The notes under the pieces were generated by a model, which worked only from the letters and a program-made list of their open reading frames with translations, searched no databases and was not told the origin of the DNA. The position numbers and the translations under genes were made by a program. Shown piece by piece: positions 48,327 to 57,370 of a stretch of DNA of 64,000 nt. Within the stretch, counting starts at the first letter, position 1. Every line of letters starts with the position of its first letter. Source of the stretch: Pseudomonas sp. B21-028 (GTDB taxonomy: Bacteria > Pseudomonadota > Gammaproteobacteria > Pseudomonadales > Pseudomonadaceae); the NCBI RefSeq assembly GCF_024749045.1, contig NZ_CP087184.1:4650001-4714000 (forward strand). Direction: 5' to 3'.

Positions 48327-48524
48327 CTATGCACAGACAGCGCCACCGTTTACGGCTGCGCACAGCGCACGGATCTTGGTATTCACGGCACCGCCCAGGA
48401 GAACGAAGGCAGCGGCTACCAATACGGTGATCAACCCACCGGCCACGGCGTATTCCACAATGGTCAGGCCGTCTTCATCTTTGGCGAACTTCAGTACCGA
48501 AGCCTTGATAGTTTGAAGAGTCAT
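48327..48524 (-). CDS. flp: Flp-type pilin (first copy in operon order)
   Basis: This 65-residue prepilin is nearly the same as the downstream copy: leader ending KDEDG, mature LTIVEYAVAGGLITV and C-terminal ALCAAVNGGAVCA. A longer in-frame start exists 20 codons upstream but MTLQTIKASV matches the second pilin. It is first in the minus-strand tad operon, so it should be the most highly expressed gene. Confidence 0.93.
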   Translation of the reverse strand: MTLQTIKASVLKFAKDEDGLTIVEYAVAGGLITVLVAAAFVLLGGAVNTKIRALCAAVNGGAVCA

Positions 48525-48583
48525 TTCGCACACCTCATCGGGGTTGTTTTTCAAGGGCAGTACATCGCGAACTGCCTGATGCA

Positions 48584-48648
48584 ACCCTAGTCAGGAGGCC
48601 GGCATAGCCGTTAGGAGGATTTTGCACATCGCTAGGATTATTTTGCGC
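48584..48648 (-). promoter_or_regulatory. Candidate AraC-type operator and flp promoter
   Basis: Two direct repeats, TAGGANNATTTTGC, start at 48612 and 48633, exactly 21 bp (two helical turns) apart, as expected for a dimeric AraC-family protein. On the minus strand a TAGGGT box (48584-48589) could be the -10 of flp; its -35 position touches the nearer repeat. The site is 88-124 bp upstream of flp and 131-167 bp upstream of the divergent regulator gene. Confidence 0.55.
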
Positions 48649-48778
48649 GACATCACCCGTAGACTTGTCACGCCGGAATGGCGATAAAAACTGGATTTGT
48701 TATAAGAATTAATTCGGCGCGGTGATGGCACATTGACGATACTTCCGGCTAAAGGCAGCAGAACCACTGAGTAGGCAT

Positions 48779-49648
48779 ATGACGTCGAATCTGACCGGAA
48801 AGCCAAGGTTGTTGTGGTTCGATCTGACTCACGATCGGTCCACCAAGGAACTCGCCAGCCAGTTCGAGCAAGCCTGCCATTGCTCGCTGGCCACCAACGC
48901 GACGCTGCCGGGTGGCGAACAGGTCGACATGATCTGCATTCACTTCGACCGGCCGGACACCCCTGGTCTGAGGCGGTTGCTGGAGATCAAGCGGGCCGTG
49001 CCGACCATTCCCATCACCATGTTCACCGTGCAGCACTCCGAAGAGCTGGCGGTCTGGGCCATGCGTTCCAATGTCTGGGAATACATGGTCCTGCCCCTTT
49101 CTGCCACCGAGAGAAAGCGCTACCTGACGGCAGTGGTGCAATTGTGCGAGTTGCGACGCAATACCGGCAGCCGGGGCAAAACGTCGCTGATCGACCACTC
49201 CCCTACCCTGCCGGATAGCATCCGCCTGACCTCCGGGCATCAGAAACACCAGGCCCTCAACCATATCCTGCTGTACATCGACCAGCATTTTCGCGACAGC
49301 ATCGATCAGCGTGACCTGGCCAAACGTTGCGGCATGACCACGTTTCGCTTCAGTCGCCTGTTCAAGGAGGCCAACGGGTTGGGCTTTACCGACTATGTCC
49401 TGAACAAACGCATGAGTTTTGCCAAGGACCTGCTGGATAACAGCGAGATGCCCATCACCAGCATTGGCTACGAAGCCGGTTTCAAGGACCCGTCCTACTT
49501 TGCCCGCGCCTTCAAGCAGTACGCCAGCTGCACCCCCAGCGAATACCGCCTGGCGCGACAAGTGCGTACGCCGGTAGCCACACCATCGGTGCCGGAGGAA
49601 GCGAGTACTGCAGCGCTTGAAAGCCTGGTACATAGCCTGGAAGGATGA
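48779..49648 (+). CDS. AraC-family regulator with degenerate receiver domain (Tad locus)
   Basis: This 289-residue protein has an N-terminal receiver-like fold (about residues 8-115: PRLLWFDL, then VDMICIHFDRP, ITMFT, MVLPLS) and a C-terminal AraC DNA-binding domain (about 160-265: RDLAKRCGMTTFRFSRLFKE and SIGYEAGFKDPSYFARAFKQ). The receiver has Leu-Pro in place of the usual Lys-Pro, so normal phosphorylation is doubtful. It is divergent from flp and probably controls it; PprB, the P. aeruginosa regulator of this locus, is absent. Confidence 0.85.
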   Translation: MTSNLTGKPRLLWFDLTHDRSTKELASQFEQACHCSLATNATLPGGEQVDMICIHFDRPDTPGLRRLLEIKRAVPTIPITMFTVQHSEELAVWAMRSNVWEYMVLPLSATERKRYLTAVVQLCELRRNTGSRGKTSLIDHSPTLPDSIRLTSGHQKHQALNHILLYIDQHFRDSIDQRDLAKRCGMTTFRFSRLFKEANGLGFTDYVLNKRMSFAKDLLDNSEMPITSIGYEAGFKDPSYFARAFKQYASCTPSEYRLARQVRTPVATPSVPEEASTAALESLVHSLEG

Positions 49649-50075
49649 CGGCCCAACAAAGGCGATGATTACGAAAAAATTGCGAAAGAAAGTTAGGCCC
49701 TCTTCTTTTCGACGGGTGATTCAGAACGAGGCAGTGATAACAAAGTGCGGTGCGTGTTGTGTGGCCTATAGAAACCGAAACATCGCCGCCGACTGACGTT
49801 TAGTTAGCAAAAAGATTACATAGGGTAGGCATCCCCCTACTAACCCCCGGATCGCAAGCAACCAGACCGCGAAAATATGCTATCGCCAGACTGTTGACGA
49901 CAAAAATCCCCTATGCAAGACTGCCGTGGCTGATAAAAATAAACGTACTCTCTGGCGCTAAAACCGCCATTGCCAATACAGACTAATATTTTCAAAAATT
50001 TGATGAGTTTGTGACTGTAGCGCCCCACCCTTCACAATAAAAGCAAAAAAACCAACCACCATCGAGACTAAAAAA
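49649..50075. other. AT-rich gap upstream of the small membrane peptide
   Basis: This 427-bp stretch is clearly more AT-rich than neighbouring genes. No coding frame has a convincing start and codon use. Weak inverted repeats lie at 49803-49844 (GTTAG/CTAAC and GTAGG/CCTAC). It is the likely source of a promoter and a long 5' leader for the peptide at 50076, but I cannot point to a clear -35/-10 pair. Confidence 0.5.
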
Positions 50076-50159
50076 ATGAGCACATGGCTTCCCCTTATTG
50101 CAGTAGTTGCGATTGTTGCACTGTATGTTTTCCTGAAGAAAAAGGGCATCATCAAGTAA
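50076..50159 (+). CDS. 27-residue single-span membrane peptide
   Basis: The frame starts MSTWLPLIAVVAIVALYVF and ends with a basic tail LKKKGIIK, so it is one membrane helix with a positive C-terminus. Ribosome binding is weak (GAG 10 nt upstream, then an A-run). A strong terminator begins 60 nt after the stop, before the next gene, which supports a separate small transcript. Function is unknown; size and shape resemble small membrane toxins of type I systems or other small regulatory membrane proteins. Confidence 0.55.
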   Translation: MSTWLPLIAVVAIVALYVFLKKKGIIK

Positions 50160-50218
50160 GCAAACCGTCCTGAGCAACACCTTGCAAGCACAACAGAGTT
50201 GTCCACTTGCAACCCACC

Positions 50219-50244
50219 GCCCTGCTTCACGCAGGGCTTTTTTT
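50219..50244 (+). terminator. Terminator between the small peptide and DUF1266 gene 1
   Basis: GCCCTGC pairs with GCAGGGC around TTCAC and is followed by seven T. It lies 60 nt after the small-peptide stop and only 18 nt before the next ATG, so the DUF1266 gene depends on read-through or a separate start. Confidence 0.85.
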
Positions 50245-50262
50245 ATAGAGAGCATTATTTGA

Positions 50263-51006
50263 ATGAACGTGTATCTGATCATTTCTGTAATAGCCATTAT
50301 TTTCATAATATATATAGGCATAACGGCCAAATACAGCTCATCCAGAAGAAAAAACCAGATAGAACAATTTTCCAACGACCATACCGAACTGGAGATTGAT
50401 AACGAACAGTTATCTACACTCACTTTCGGCGCTATATCGGCTATTCTGCACAGAGAAAATTTCTGGGTCATGTCACCGCAACAAGGCTTGGATAAAAGCT
50501 TCTACGGCCTGAAAAGACAATGGAAAATCACCTCGAAAGAGGAAGCGCAATCGACACTGAACACTCTACTCGGCCTGGAGGCAAGCAATGAGGTAGACAT
50601 ACGTATACAAAACGATTCCATCAAAGGGCTGACTAAAATACAGAACGAAATCTCGAAACTATTAAAAATCCCAGCCCAGGCAGTTACGGCTATCACCTCG
50701 ACCTTCGCTTATGATTTATCGCGCGCCGTCGAAGTGGCGAAGTGGAGTTTCTGGAATGGATACCTGACAGAAGAAGAAATGTGGGCATCTATATCAAGGG
50801 TTCCTGAAATGGCTCGTCAGCGAAGCGCCGATTGGGAAGAATACAGCATCTCTTTCCTTCTAGGCTTCACGCTTGACATTCCCTCCCCGGAAGAACTGGA
50901 TGAATGCCATATCATTGTGAAACACCTGTTATCGGGGACCAGCTGGGATTATACGGGCATGCGCATCCCTGCGATCTACACTGACATCCAATTTAACGCT
51001 CAGTAA
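50263..51006 (+). CDS. DUF1266 membrane-anchored protein 1
   Basis: This 247-residue protein has one N-terminal membrane segment (about 4-22) and a cytoplasmic DUF1266 domain with STFAYDLSRAVEVAKWSFWNGYLTEEEMW and YSISFLLGFTL. DUF1266 (YbeR/YbeU-like) has no known function. It is AT-rich compared with the neighbourhood, suggesting transfer. A second, related copy follows 16 bp downstream; the two share the same layout but only moderate identity. Confidence 0.8.
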   Translation: MNVYLIISVIAIIFIIYIGITAKYSSSRRKNQIEQFSNDHTELEIDNEQLSTLTFGAISAILHRENFWVMSPQQGLDKSFYGLKRQWKITSKEEAQSTLNTLLGLEASNEVDIRIQNDSIKGLTKIQNEISKLLKIPAQAVTAITSTFAYDLSRAVEVAKWSFWNGYLTEEEMWASISRVPEMARQRSADWEEYSISFLLGFTLDIPSPEELDECHIIVKHLLSGTSWDYTGMRIPAIYTDIQFNAQ

Positions 51007-51022
51007 TAGAGCCAGGAATTAT

Positions 51023-51736
51023 ATGTTACTCACCAGCGCCTCAATCCTGGCATTAGCATGCGCCTGCTATGCACTGATAAAGATTTTAAGTCTTTATAAA
51101 AACAGGCAATTCATAGCGAAACAGTCTGGAAGACCGCTGACTGACGCTCAAAAGAAAGGCTTGGCTTATGGGGGTATTCTTTTTGCAATGCGGGATGAAA
51201 ACATCCTGACATTCTATCCTGACAAAAATATTCTTCTCTATCCTTTCGGACTTAAAAACCAATGGCAGATTACCTGCCCCACCGAAGCGAAAGAAGCCAT
51301 CAACGAACTGCTGGAGCGCCAGAGAAGCCAGGAATATGATCTTTCCATTCAACACAGCACCCTTAATACCGATCTCATCTGGAAGGCCATCTCCAGACAA
51401 ATTGATATCCCGGTTACCGAGCTGAAGGACACCACCTCGACCTATGCGTGGGACTTGGCAAGAGCTGTCTCGCTCTCGAAATGGTGCTACTGGTGCGGGT
51501 ACATTACCGAAGATGAAACCTGGGACTTCATTTCTTCAGCATCCAGTCAGGCAAGCGAGTTAGGCAGTAACTGGCGGGACTATACGATTTCTTTTCTGTT
51601 GGGCCGGACAATTCAAGGCTTCGATCTGGATGATGTAGCCTTGATCGCGAAAGCCTTGATCAATGGGCAGGCATCAGACAAGACGAATAAAATTCAAGAC
51701 ATTGACATCTATCAGCGATTCGATTTCAAAACCTAA
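51023..51736 (+). CDS. DUF1266 membrane-anchored protein 2
   Basis: This 237-residue paralogue has an N-terminal membrane segment (about 4-25) and the DUF1266 core STYAWDLARAVSLSKWCYWCGYITEDETWDF and YTISFLLGRTI. The stop codon TAA (51734-51736) lies inside the left CTAA flank of the MITE-like element; the right flank CTAG would also have given a stop, so the element did not shorten the protein. AT-rich. Confidence 0.8.
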   Translation: MLLTSASILALACACYALIKILSLYKNRQFIAKQSGRPLTDAQKKGLAYGGILFAMRDENILTFYPDKNILLYPFGLKNQWQITCPTEAKEAINELLERQRSQEYDLSIQHSTLNTDLIWKAISRQIDIPVTELKDTTSTYAWDLARAVSLSKWCYWCGYITEDETWDFISSASSQASELGSNWRDYTISFLLGRTIQGFDLDDVALIAKALINGQASDKTNKIQDIDIYQRFDFKT

Positions 51737-51874
51737 GCTCTGTACGAAAAGTCTTGAGACAAAGGTCAGGCAAGGCGAAAACAGCCGAGCAAGCGCAGTG
51801 TACTGGAGTACATGAGCATTCCGAGGCTGTTTTCAACGCAGCATGAACGAGTATCAAGGCCTTTCGTACAGAGC
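51737..51874. mobile_element. MITE-like fold-back element 2
   Basis: A 138-bp element has inverted ends (GCTCTGTACGAAAAG at the left; its imperfect complement at 51860-51874) flanked by CTAA (51733-51736) and CTAG (51875-51878), consistent with YTAR target duplication. Inside are AAAACAGCC/GGCTGTTTT arms and a central TGTACT-GG-AGTACA palindrome near 51805. The plan matches the element at 7986-8142, though the sequence differs. Confidence 0.7.
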
Positions 51875-51926
51875 CTAGTGGATCCATACGTTCGGAAGCT
51901 TATGCGCAAGGCGCCATATCAGGTGC

Positions 51927-51960
51927 AAAAAAAACGCCGCTCATTGAGCGGCGTTTTTTT
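51927..51960 (-). terminator. Terminator of the tRNA operon (bidirectional)
   Basis: ACGCCGCTC pairs with GAGCGGCGT around ATT, with an A-run on the left and T-run on the right, so it can end transcription from either side. It lies 5 bp beyond the 3' end of the last tRNA-Gly. Confidence 0.88.
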
Positions 51961-51965
51961 GAATT

Positions 51966-52041
<76 letters not shown>

Positions 52042-52044
52042 AAA

Positions 52045-52120
52045 TGGCGTCCCCTAGGGGACTCGAACCCCTGTTACCGCCGTGAAAGGGCGGTGTCCTA
52101 GGCCACTAGACGAAGGGGAC
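52045..52120 (-). tRNA. tRNA-Glu (TTC), copy 2
   Basis: The 76-nt sequence begins GTCCCCTTCGTCTAGTGG, has anticodon TTC in CCTTTCACGG and encodes CCA. It is 3 nt from tRNA-Gly copy 2 and identical to the copy at 52304-52379. Confidence 0.97.
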
Positions 52121-52225
52121 ACGCTGCCCGGAACACATGGTGTGTGTTCCAGTGCCCAGACCCGAACCCGAAGGTATCGTTTCTGGTTTCACTCAACCCT
52201 GCCCGAAAGCAAGATTGTTTAAAAT

Positions 52226-52301
<76 letters not shown>

Positions 52302-52303
52302 AT

Positions 52304-52379
52304 TGGCGTCCCCTAGGGGACTCGAACCCCTGTTACCGCCGTGAAAGGGCGGTGTCCTAGGCCACTAGACGAAGGGGAC
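52304..52379 (-). tRNA. tRNA-Glu (TTC), copy 1
   Basis: Identical to the tRNA-Glu at 52045-52120. It is first in the tRNA operon; the predicted promoter lies about 60 bp upstream. Confidence 0.97.
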
Positions 52380-52441
52380 ACACGTACAACATTCACTGCT
52401 TATGGCGTTTGGCTGAGTGCTTTACGCTGTAAGTGGCGCGC

Positions 52442-52470
52442 ATTCTATGGATGGATTGAGGGGTCGTCAA
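52442..52470 (-). promoter_or_regulatory. Predicted promoter of the tRNA operon
   Basis: On the minus strand TTGACG (52465-52470) and TAGAAT (52442-52447) are separated by 17 bp, followed by a GC-rich GCGCGCC discriminator typical of stable-RNA promoters under stringent control. The remaining 260 bp to the next gene contain no other clear feature. Confidence 0.75.
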
Positions 52471-52735
52471 CCCCCAGATATAAATTTATTTAAATCAATG
52501 ACTTCGACCGGTTTGAGGAACGATTTGCAGATTTTGCCTGCCCAGTCTCTGACGCCTATATTCTGTCGTCTGCCAAGACGTTATAGTCGCGCCCGGCAAA
52601 TAGTGGCAATGTGCATCTACGCTACCGTGTCTCTAATAAGCCGCACGCCCGTCTAATCTCGTCGTTCGGGCCTATGCGCTTAAAAGCCTAGCCACTACAC
52701 TGATCTATGCGAACCCTATTAAAGAGGTCTTACCG

Positions 52736-53506
52736 GTGACACCACTCATGATCACCCTGCTCGTCGTAGCCGGGATCGCACTGTTGATCGCCATTGGCTA
52801 CATGAACCATGTGGCGGAAAACAGCAAGCTGGAAAAGGCCCGCACCAAGGTTGAGCTCAACGACCGCCTGCGTCGTTGCGGCGAGCTCACCGAAACCTTT
52901 CCCGGCCAGTTTATGACCCCGGCCCTGAAGCTGCTGATCACCCGCCTTGAGATCAATGTCTGCCAGCGCTTGCTGGGCATAGAGAAGACCAATGCAGCGG
53001 TGAAAGCACGCCTGGACGAACTGAGCGCCCTGGCGGCCCAGGGCGAATCGATCCCGGTGAACAATCCCCCGGCTCCGATCCAGACCGAAGCCAAGGCCAA
53101 GGACGTCCGGTTCCTGCTCGAGGCCTTGCACGGCCAGATCACCCGCGCCGCCCAGGACGGCTTCCTGCCGCCCAACGAAGCCAAGCGCTGGATCCGCGAA
53201 GTGCGGCACATCCTGGTGCTGCTACACATCGAGTTCTTCAACAACCTCGGCCAACAGGCCTTGCAGCAGGAGCAACCGGGGCAGGCTCGCCTGGCATTCG
53301 AACGTGGCGTGCAGTACCTGCGCAAACAGCAGGAACCGCAGCTCTATGCCGAGCAACTGGCTTACCTCGAGAAACTCCTGACCCGCGTCAATGCCATGGT
53401 CCTGGCCAGCACCAAGGCGGCCGAAGGTGAAGTCAACCAGTTGACCGAAGGTTTGAAGGAAGACGAAATAAACGATGAATGGAAGAAGAAGAAGGTTTAC
53501 GACTGA
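52736..53506 (+). CDS. Hypothetical membrane-anchored coiled-coil protein
   Basis: This 256-residue protein starts from GTG 7 nt after GAGG. It has one membrane segment (about residues 5-22) and a long helical cytoplasmic part with segments such as GQITRAAQDGFLPPNEAKRWIREVRHILVLLHIEFFNN and TPR-like AFERGVQYLRKQQEPQLYAEQLAYLEKLL. I do not recognise a named family; it appears conserved in Pseudomonas. The C-terminus is very basic (EWKKKK). Confidence 0.75.
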   Translation: MTPLMITLLVVAGIALLIAIGYMNHVAENSKLEKARTKVELNDRLRRCGELTETFPGQFMTPALKLLITRLEINVCQRLLGIEKTNAAVKARLDELSALAAQGESIPVNNPPAPIQTEAKAKDVRFLLEALHGQITRAAQDGFLPPNEAKRWIREVRHILVLLHIEFFNNLGQQALQQEQPGQARLAFERGVQYLRKQQEPQLYAEQLAYLEKLLTRVNAMVLASTKAAEGEVNQLTEGLKEDEINDEWKKKKVYD

Positions 53507-53523
53507 GGCCAAGTCGCCCCTTA

Positions 53524-53658
53524 TTGCGGCGAGAGGATTTCCGCGGGGCTGCGAAGCAGCCCTACGTTGTTAACTGATACACCGAATGTTCAGGTTTTTG
53601 GGGCCGCTTCGCAGCCCAGCGGGGCGGTGCGACGTTTCGATAAATCCCCTCGCCACAG
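53524..53658. repeat. Degenerate REPIN of the GGCGAGGGGATT family
   Basis: A left arm (about 53524-53562) and an inverted right arm (about 53598-53658) resemble the REPIN at 30516-30652. The right arm carries about 15 extra bases (CGGTGCGACGTTTCG) between AGCGGGG and ATAAATCCCC. Confidence 0.75.
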
Positions 53659-53681
53659 GTTATGGTCTCAAGCTGCCTACG

Positions 53682-55646
53682 TCACAACCTGAAATGCCCC
53701 ACCATCCCCTTCAGCTCAACACCCAACTGCGCCAGTTCAATGCTGGACGCTGCGTTGCCCTGCATCGCAAGAGAGGACTGATCGGCACTGGCGCGAATGC
53801 TGGTGACGCTGCGGTTGATTTCTTCGGCGACCGAGCTCTGCTGTTCGGCTGCGGCGGCAATCTGCTGGTTCATCTGCTGAATCAGCGACACGGCTGCCGC
53901 AATGCTACCCAGGGCACTCTCGGTCTGCAGGGCATCGCTGACCGCCATCTTCACCAGCTCGCCGCTGCTCTGGATCTGCTGCACGGAAGTCTGGGCGGCT
54001 GAACGCAAGGCGCTCACCAACCGCTCGATTTCCTCGGTGGATTGTTGTGTGCGCTTGGCCAGCGCCCGCACTTCATCGGCCACCACCGCAAAGCCCCTGC
54101 CCTGCTCACCGGCGCGAGCCGCCTCGATCGCGGCATTGAGTGCCAGCAGGTTGGTTTGCTCGGCGACACTCTTGATCACGCTCAATACCGTGCCGATGTT
54201 CTGGATCTCGGCGCTGAGGCTTTCGATACTGGAACTGGCTGACGTGGCCGAGTCGGCCAGTTGCTCGATACGCGCCATACTCTGGCGCACCACCTGCTGG
54301 CCACTTTCGACTTTGTCGTCGGCGGTCTGGGCCGCCTGGGCCGCTTCCTCGGCATTGCGCGCCACATCGTGCACGGTGGCGGTCATCTGGTTCATGGCCG
54401 TGGCAACCTGCTCGGTTTCCTCTTTCTGGCTGCTGACTTCCAGGTTGGTCTGTTCGGTCACGGCCGACAATGACTGGGCGGAATTGGCCAACTGCTCGAT
54501 ACCGGACTGCAACCCACTGACGATACTGCTCAGCCCGGCACCCATCTGCTGCATGGCCAGCATCAACTGCCCGATTTCATCCCGGCGCGTCACTTCAACC
54601 GTTGCACTCAAGTCTCCCCCGGCAATTTGCTGGGCGACACGAATGACGCTGCGCAACGGTGCCACGATCAATCGGGTAATGACCCAGGCCGCAATCAACC
54701 CCACCAGCAACGCCAGCGCCGACGAACCAATGATCAGCAGCGAGTTCTTTTTCAGCTCAGCCTGCATGGCTTGATCTTCGGCCTCATAGGCCTGGTCGAC
54801 CCGATCCACCACTTGGGCGGCCCGTTCGTGCAGCTGCCGGGAAATGACCTTCTCCTGAGCCAACAGGCCGGTATATTCGGCAAGTTTCTCGTTGAATCCG
54901 GCGATGTGCCCGGCCACTTCGTTGATGACGGTCTGGTAGCCCGGATCCTTGATCGTAGTCTTGAGGATTTCGGCCTGCTTCATGGCCTGCTCGGCCTGTT
55001 CGATCTGGCCTTGCCCGGCCTCCTCACTGCCTTTGCGGGTCTGATCGAGGCGCACCCGCGCCTCATTCATGGCCACCAGCATCAACCGCGACACCTCACT
55101 GACCTGGCCGGCTTGTTCAACGAACTCGGCCCCCTCCTTGCCCTGGGTGTCTTTCAACGTGTAGGTGCCATCATCCGCCAACCCCGCCCGCAGCACATCG
55201 AGGTTATTGGCGACGCTGGACACCGACCAACTGGCCATCTCCAGGGCCAGGTCCTTGCTCTGGCTCAATCCGACGAACTCGTCGAATGCCTTGCGATACG
55301 CCACCAGGGCCTGCTCCACATCGTTCATCACCAGCACATTGGCAGCCGACTGCGCCTTGAGCTCGTTTGCCTTGGCGATCAAGCTGTCGACGCCCTGGTG
55401 CAGGACATCGACCGTCTTGGGATCGGAACGCAAGGCATAGTCCCGTTCAAGCAGCCGGATCTTGAGCAGCTCGCTACTGAACGAGGACATTTGCTTCAAA
55501 CCATCGAAGCGCTGACTGATGGTTTGCAAGGACCAGACGCCGATGGCCGCCACGACAGCCGTGAGCAGCAGCACCATGACAAACCCGATCCCCAACTTCT
55601 TTGCCATACCCAGGTTGGCAAAACGTCTTTGCACGGCCGAAATCAT
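53682..55646 (-). CDS. Methyl-accepting chemotaxis protein with HBM-type sensor domain
   Basis: This 654-residue receptor has membrane segments at about 20-40 and 283-305, framing a periplasmic helical domain of about 245 residues, the size of the HBM domain found in McpS-type receptors that sense organic acids. A HAMP domain and the signalling hairpin ([28 protein letters not shown]) follow, with no C-terminal CheR pentapeptide. The start [10 protein letters not shown] has GAGGA 9 nt upstream. The ligand cannot be stated. Confidence 0.88.
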   Translation of the reverse strand: MISAVQRRFANLGMAKKLGIGFVMVLLLTAVVAAIGVWSLQTISQRFDGLKQMSSFSSELLKIRLLERDYALRSDPKTVDVLHQGVDSLIAKANELKAQSAANVLVMNDVEQALVAYRKAFDEFVGLSQSKDLALEMASWSVSSVANNLDVLRAGLADDGTYTLKDTQGKEGAEFVEQAGQVSEVSRLMLVAMNEARVRLDQTRKGSEEAGQGQIEQAEQAMKQAEILKTTIKDPGYQTVINEVAGHIAGFNEKLAEYTGLLAQEKVISRQLHERAAQVVDRVDQAYEAEDQAMQAELKKNSLLIIGSSALALLVGLIAAWVITRLIVAPLRSVIRVAQQIAGGDLSATVEVTRRDEIGQLMLAMQQMGAGLSSIVSGLQSGIEQLANSAQSLSAVTEQTNLEVSSQKEETEQVATAMNQMTATVHDVARNAEEAAQAAQTADDKVESGQQVVRQSMARIEQLADSATSASSSIESLSAEIQNIGTVLSVIKSVAEQTNLLALNAAIEAARAGEQGRGFAVVADEVRALAKRTQQSTEEIERLVSALRSAAQTSVQQIQSSGELVKMAVSDALQTESALGSIAAAVSLIQQMNQQIAAAAEQQSSVAEEINRSVTSIRASADQSSLAMQGNAASSIELAQLGVELKGMVGHFRL

Positions 55647-55755
55647 TGCGCTCAGTCCTCTGCCAGTGTGTGTAATCGCAGATTCGCAACGAGACGCCCC
55701 ATCGCACAAGATGCTGGCGTCGGAATAATGGCAAAAAGCTACGGCTTCGTCGTTT

Positions 55756-57153
55756 TCAGAACGTTTGAGGTCGATTCAGACCCGCGGCCCGGAAGAACGC
55801 CAACGCCCTGGAGTCCCGGGCATAGGTCACGTTGATCCGTAGCCAGTCACTGTCGACACCCGAAGGGCTGAACGCTGTACGCGAAGACAGCAGCACGCCA
55901 AACCGCTTGGCCAGGCGCTGTAATCCAGCGTAGTCGCACATGGGCGGACGTGCCCAGATGAATAGCCCACCAGCCGGTTTGCCGAAGATTGTCCAGTCGG
56001 CGTCCTCCAGTACCTGGAGCACCGCGGCCATTTCGGTACCCAGGCGTTGCCGCTGACGCTGGACGAGCTTGCGATAGGCGCCGTTGGCCAACAGGCCGGC
56101 GACAACCGACTCGCAGAACCGCGAGCCGCCCATGCTGGTGACCTCCTTGACCTTGCTCAAGCGCTCGATGATCGCCGCCCCGGCCACCACGAAGCCGACC
56201 CGCAAGGAGCTGCTCAGGGTTTTCGAGAAGCTGCCCACATAAAGCACGTCCGCATCCAGCGCTGCCAACCGGGTCCGCGTGGTGCTCTGGAAATCGGCAT
56301 AAACGTCGTCTTCGATGACCAGCACCGCATGTTTGCGGGTCAGTTGCAGCAGCCGCTGGGCCACGGCGGGCGCCAGGCAACTGCCGGTGGGGTTGTGACA
56401 CGCGCTGTTGATGAACAAGGCGCTGGGCCGGTGGGTCGCCAACAACGCTTGTAACGCGTCGACATCCGGACCCCGTGGTGTCCTGGGTAACTCGATCATG
56501 TCGATCCCATGGAGCCTGAGCAGCTCGAACAGGCTCGAATAGCCGGGGCTCTCCACCACGACGCAACATCCCGGCCGCAGCAGTGTCCGCACGATCAGGT
56601 CCAGGCCATGGGTCGCCCCCGTCGTGGTCAGGATGAGGTTTTCATCCACGTTGATATTGAGCTGCTTCAGACGCCTGGACAGTTGCTCACGCAAGGCGGG
56701 CAACCCCAGGGGCGTGCTGTAGTTGAACAGCCCCGCCATGTCGGTGCGGGAGACCTGGCGGATCGCATAGGCCAGGTCGTCGCTTTCGCGCCAACGCTCG
56801 GGCAATCCGCCGCTGCCCAACTTCAGTTCCCACTGCACACTCTCGGCTGAATCGGCGCGGGGACACTGCACCTCATCCGGCACGCCCTTGCCGCAGGGTC
56901 CGGGCCTGATCGAAGAAGGCGATGCGACGAAAAAACCCGAACCATGGCGGGAAGCCAATATTCCTTGGGCGACCAGGCGTTCACACGCTTCATTGACGCT
57001 GGACTGGCTGAGCAGATTCTCTCGCGCCAATTGGCGGATGGAGGGCAGACGGGTCCCCGGTTGCACCCCATCCTGTCGAATCCAGCCGGCCAGCGCATCG
57101 ACAATTTGCTGCACGACAGGCACCAGGGCCTGCCGGTCGATTCTCAACTCCAT
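55756..57153 (-). CDS. MocR-type regulator (GntR HTH fused to aminotransferase)
   Basis: This 465-residue protein joins a GntR winged helix (about 8-75: [31 protein letters not shown]) to a fold-type I PLP domain, with [31 protein letters not shown] and the likely PLP lysine in [15 protein letters not shown]. MocR proteins use PLP to sense amino acids or vitamins; the target is unknown here. The 217-bp gap between it and the SDR holds the shared region of the two genes. Confidence 0.88.
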   Translation of the reverse strand: MELRIDRQALVPVVQQIVDALAGWIRQDGVQPGTRLPSIRQLARENLLSQSSVNEACERLVAQGILASRHGSGFFVASPSSIRPGPCGKGVPDEVQCPRADSAESVQWELKLGSGGLPERWRESDDLAYAIRQVSRTDMAGLFNYSTPLGLPALREQLSRRLKQLNINVDENLILTTTGATHGLDLIVRTLLRPGCCVVVESPGYSSLFELLRLHGIDMIELPRTPRGPDVDALQALLATHRPSALFINSACHNPTGSCLAPAVAQRLLQLTRKHAVLVIEDDVYADFQSTTRTRLAALDADVLYVGSFSKTLSSSLRVGFVVAGAAIIERLSKVKEVTSMGGSRFCESVVAGLLANGAYRKLVQRQRQRLGTEMAAVLQVLEDADWTIFGKPAGGLFIWARPPMCDYAGLQRLAKRFGVLLSSRTAFSPSGVDSDWLRINVTYARDSRALAFFRAAGLNRPQTF

Positions 57154-57323
57154 GAGTAACCAAGCTCCTAAGCGATTGTTTTATTTCCAGAAACAGTCGG
57201 TTTTCCGATGGCAGTTAAGCACAGGGTGCCGCCGGACGATGTACGACAACGTCGTCAAAAGGGTCGATTCTCACGCCTTGAAACACATTGACGGGCCGAT
57301 CCAGGGAATTTCCAGTCGCCCAA

Positions 57324-57354
57324 GAAAAAGCCCGCGACAAGTGCGGGCTTTTTC
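57324..57354 (-). terminator. Terminator of the SDR gene
   Basis: AAAAAGCCCGC pairs with GCGGGCTTTTT around a 7-nt loop, ending on the minus strand in TTTTTC, 16 nt after the stop of the SDR gene. Confidence 0.88.
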
Positions 57355-57370
57355 CTACAATCCAGTTCCT

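Noticed and set aside
48701-48750. Sigma-54 type -24/-12 promoter upstream of the AraC regulator (TGGCAC at 48726)
   Set aside because: The -12 TTGC part is missing at the correct distance.
49992-50471. Minus-strand frame of 159 codons across the small peptide and DUF1266 start
   Set aside because: It covers a terminator and a conserved-domain gene, and has no plausible ribosome site or domain.
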